NCBI GenBank assembly: GCA_008921705.1
Contig: VFFE01008906.1
Span: 2,011,146-2,075,145, forward strand
Origin: Burhinus oedicnemus
Lineage: Eukaryota > Chordata > Aves > Charadriiformes > Burhinidae
DNA length: 64,000 bases
Direction: 5' to 3'
Shown: in pieces, positions 61,585-64,000 of the stretch
Position numbering within the stretch: the first letter of the stretch is position 1
Layout of the letters: every line of letters begins with the position of its first letter
Made by a program: the position numbers and the translations under genes
Notes under the pieces: model-generated
Told to the model about the DNA's origin: nothing
The model's database searches: none
What the model saw: the letters and a program-made list of their open reading frames with translations, nothing else

Positions 61585-61615
<31 letters not shown>

Positions 61616-61620
61616 TGTGT
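61521..61620. repeat. A43 tract, 20-N gap, T18 and (GT)9
   Basis: A run of 43 A (61521-61563) leads into 20 N (61564-61583). A G, 18 T (61585-61602) and nine GT units (61603-61620) follow. The assembly broke inside homopolymer sequence, so the true length and order here are unknown. A-run against T-run on one strand could also reflect a mis-join of two tail sequences. Confidence 0.95.
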
Positions 61621-64000
61621 AGGCAATAGTCTCACTCTTGCCAAAATGTCAAAGATACAGAATGCTAGTTATAGGAAAATCCACCTCAGAGTCAGCTTCT
61701 GTAGTTGGGGAAGAACAACAAACAAACCCTATATTCTGAGCTGACAATCATCATGATCTGCCCATTAGTGTTGCGTCACTCTTTGCCGGTCTGTCACGCT
61801 GATGGAGTATGTCTGTTTGTGTTGGGGATGACAGTCACTCCTTGCTGCTGACGTCTTTGCTCAGGGCTGTGCTGCGGTCTCCAGTACACAATCTGCTCCA
61901 GAACATGCAGACTGACTGTTGCCATTTCAAAAGCTTTCCTGGCATATTTCTGCAGACTGAAATATGAAGATTTTGGGCAGCCAGGGGCTGATTTATCTCT
62001 ATATGAACGCCTGCGGGTGCAATTTGCACAGCTCTGCCAAACAAAACATTTTCACTACGATAGCAAAGGCAAACTCCCCAAAACCCAATTTGTTTGGTGG
62101 TTAATTAGTATCTTCCAGTACAACGTTTGAGACAAAAGAAAGGAGTGCTCCCCTCCTCCCACAACCATCAAGATTTTTTAATCTCAAAGATACACCTTAT
62201 CTGACATGACCAATGCAGAATGGATACAGCTTCCTCTTAATATTTTTTTTAAAAACTGAGGAAAAACAACAGAAATTATCTCAGAAGCTTGTTCAATGGG
62301 AGGCTTTGATTTTCATTTTGGTAGTACTGGCCAGATACTTTTAAATGACAGGTTCCCACACCTGAAAACTAGCTAGTAATTTAAAATCAAATCATAAGAA
62401 AAAACCCAACTACGTCCATAAGAACTTTAAGTAGCAAAAATAACAGAAAACAGAAAACCCCAGTTGTTTTTCTTTCACTCGCTAATATAACACATACCTA
62501 AAATACTCATAAGAGCTTCTCCTCTTTGCATTTCTGTGGTGAGCAAAGGGGACAGCAGCCAGATCCACTCCCCTGGATTCAGTCCGGCTTATTCAGCAGC
62601 TTCGGTTCTGATATTTCAGATTCCTGCAAAAATAAAGGCTCAGAAGAGAAAGCTGAGCCTCTGGGCATCCACCAGACCGCAGCTACTGTGCGCACGTAAG
62701 AAGCACAACTGCCCTGGAAGAAAAGGAGCAGTACCCTGTCCTTCAGCATCACATGGCTGACCACGATCAGCAGCCCAAACCACATCTTAAAACATCCTAC
62801 TTCAGAAGATGCTGAAGGCGGCTTCCTAGTGACAGACTGCTGTGTAAACCCATCTGTAACAAAAGACCAAACTCTTGCACATTTTGTCAGTACATTTATT
62901 GCACATCAGCTGCATTCCCTTTAAGATGCAGCTAAGATAATCAGGCCTGTAGATAAAATTAAGCAGAAGGATCCAAACTGGGTATTGTCAGAACAGAGAA
63001 ACATCTTAGTCATTCCTTAAGTTAAAGTTGAAATGGGCTTACTGTATTCTTAAGGGCTGGTAATGGGCTGTATTTGTTTTGTTTACCAGCTGATTCTTCC
63101 CTCGGACTGTTTTATAGTGGAGATGTGCAAACATCCCATATTCAGAACTTTTATTGAATAGCAATTTAAAAGGAATTCTCCAAACAGAAAGGCGAACTTC
63201 AGTAACTCACTTGCCTAAGAATGACACACCAACATCAACATGTCCTCTAGAAACCTGAGAAGTTCACAGAAAATGCTACTGCCACCATAAGAAAGGCAGG
63301 GAGAGCAATTTGTTCCTTCCTCTGTGTCTTCCTGCTAAAACACTACTCAATATCCTAAATTGCACAGGCTCCACAAATCTAATTAGCCATGAGTCTAAAC
63401 CGCAGAGGTCTGTCTGTCAAACATGCATAATCACATTAAAGTTGTTTTTCTTTTATTAATAAAAACTTGGGATAGGATGACATAAAAATCCTAAGGAGAA
63501 AAGTCTAAAAGGTAAGTCATCCCCCCTCACCGAATAAAGATGTCTTTGTGTGGATAAACTCTTCCTCGTTTACTATAAAAGCACAAGTTCACCAAGGTCC
63601 TTTTATGTCCTGATGTATGAAATTATTCCAGCTACGTATCATTTCACAGAGTCAAAGGGGTGAGGCCATAGTATTTATAGACAGACATTCAAGGCTAGAA
63701 TTTTGGTTAGAACAACATAGTTACAAGCCTCAACGCCTAACACACACTCTTGGGAAAATGCCCACCTATATATATATAGATATAGATAGATCCTGAAAAA
63801 TTTTTCCTATTAAACACATATTTGAAATGAACATGCTTTTATCTTTTTCCAAACTTGATGGATAAAGTCTATTACTTTCTGTTAGAGATACAGAGATGGA
63901 AGAAAACCAAACTGAGGTCGGTTCCATAGTAAGAGGGGAAAGACCCTGATGCGATCCTGATGCTTTCAGACATGTTCACTGGTTTGGAGGTTTTTTATTA
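61621..64000. other. Unique sequence to window end
   Basis: No gene or interspersed repeat was recognised. A short (TA)n/(TAGA)n tract lies at 63766-63790. The right edge gives no sign of an exon. Confidence 0.5.

Noticed and set aside
63766..63790. Short TA/TAGA tract
   Set aside because: Ordinary short microsatellite, noted only in the terminal region entry.

Overview
The window is vertebrate nuclear DNA, almost certainly from a bird. It carries several CR1 LINE copies, whose 3' ends finish in the typical ATTCTATGATT-type repeat. It also has one ERV-type solo LTR, and the unique sequence is compact and AT-rich with few other interspersed repeats. CR1 also occurs in crocodilians and turtles, so 'bird' rests on overall texture and on the low repeat load, not on a single diagnostic site.

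Only one protein-coding gene segment could be supported. Positions 25390-25528 on the minus strand hold the first coding exon of C1orf21, a small protein that is probably lipid-anchored. The exon encodes the MGCASAKHV... amino terminus through ...GDVFG and ends in a consensus GT donor in phase 1. An acceptor lies upstream in the 5' leader, so at least one non-coding exon should lie at higher coordinates. I found no later C1orf21 exon between 1 and 25389. Positions 1-25389 are therefore read as the intron after the first coding exon. Sequence above 25528 is read as intron of the 5' leader, at least up to an unidentified first exon.

Layout: 1-4315 is a stack of at least three CR1 elements. CR1-A is a long minus-strand copy with endonuclease, reverse transcriptase and C-terminal parts of ORF2, broken by frameshifts and stops. 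It abuts an older minus-strand CR1-B, which is itself split by a plus-strand CR1-C 3' end. Shorter CR1 pieces lie near 4405, 9148, 29660, 35202 and 40952. A solo LTR with a near-perfect 5-bp target duplication lies at 14817-15468. A 47-bp miniature copy of the same LTR termini, reversed, lies at 18144-18190 beside a GC-rich patch. Minisatellite, homopolymer and microsatellite tracts and two 20-N assembly gaps make up the other structured sequence.

No operon, CRISPR array, tRNA, rRNA or intact second gene was seen, and I found no sign of a new biological system. The most useful results are the C1orf21 anchor exon with its very close upstream ORF, the nested CR1 chronology, and the miniature LTR-like element.
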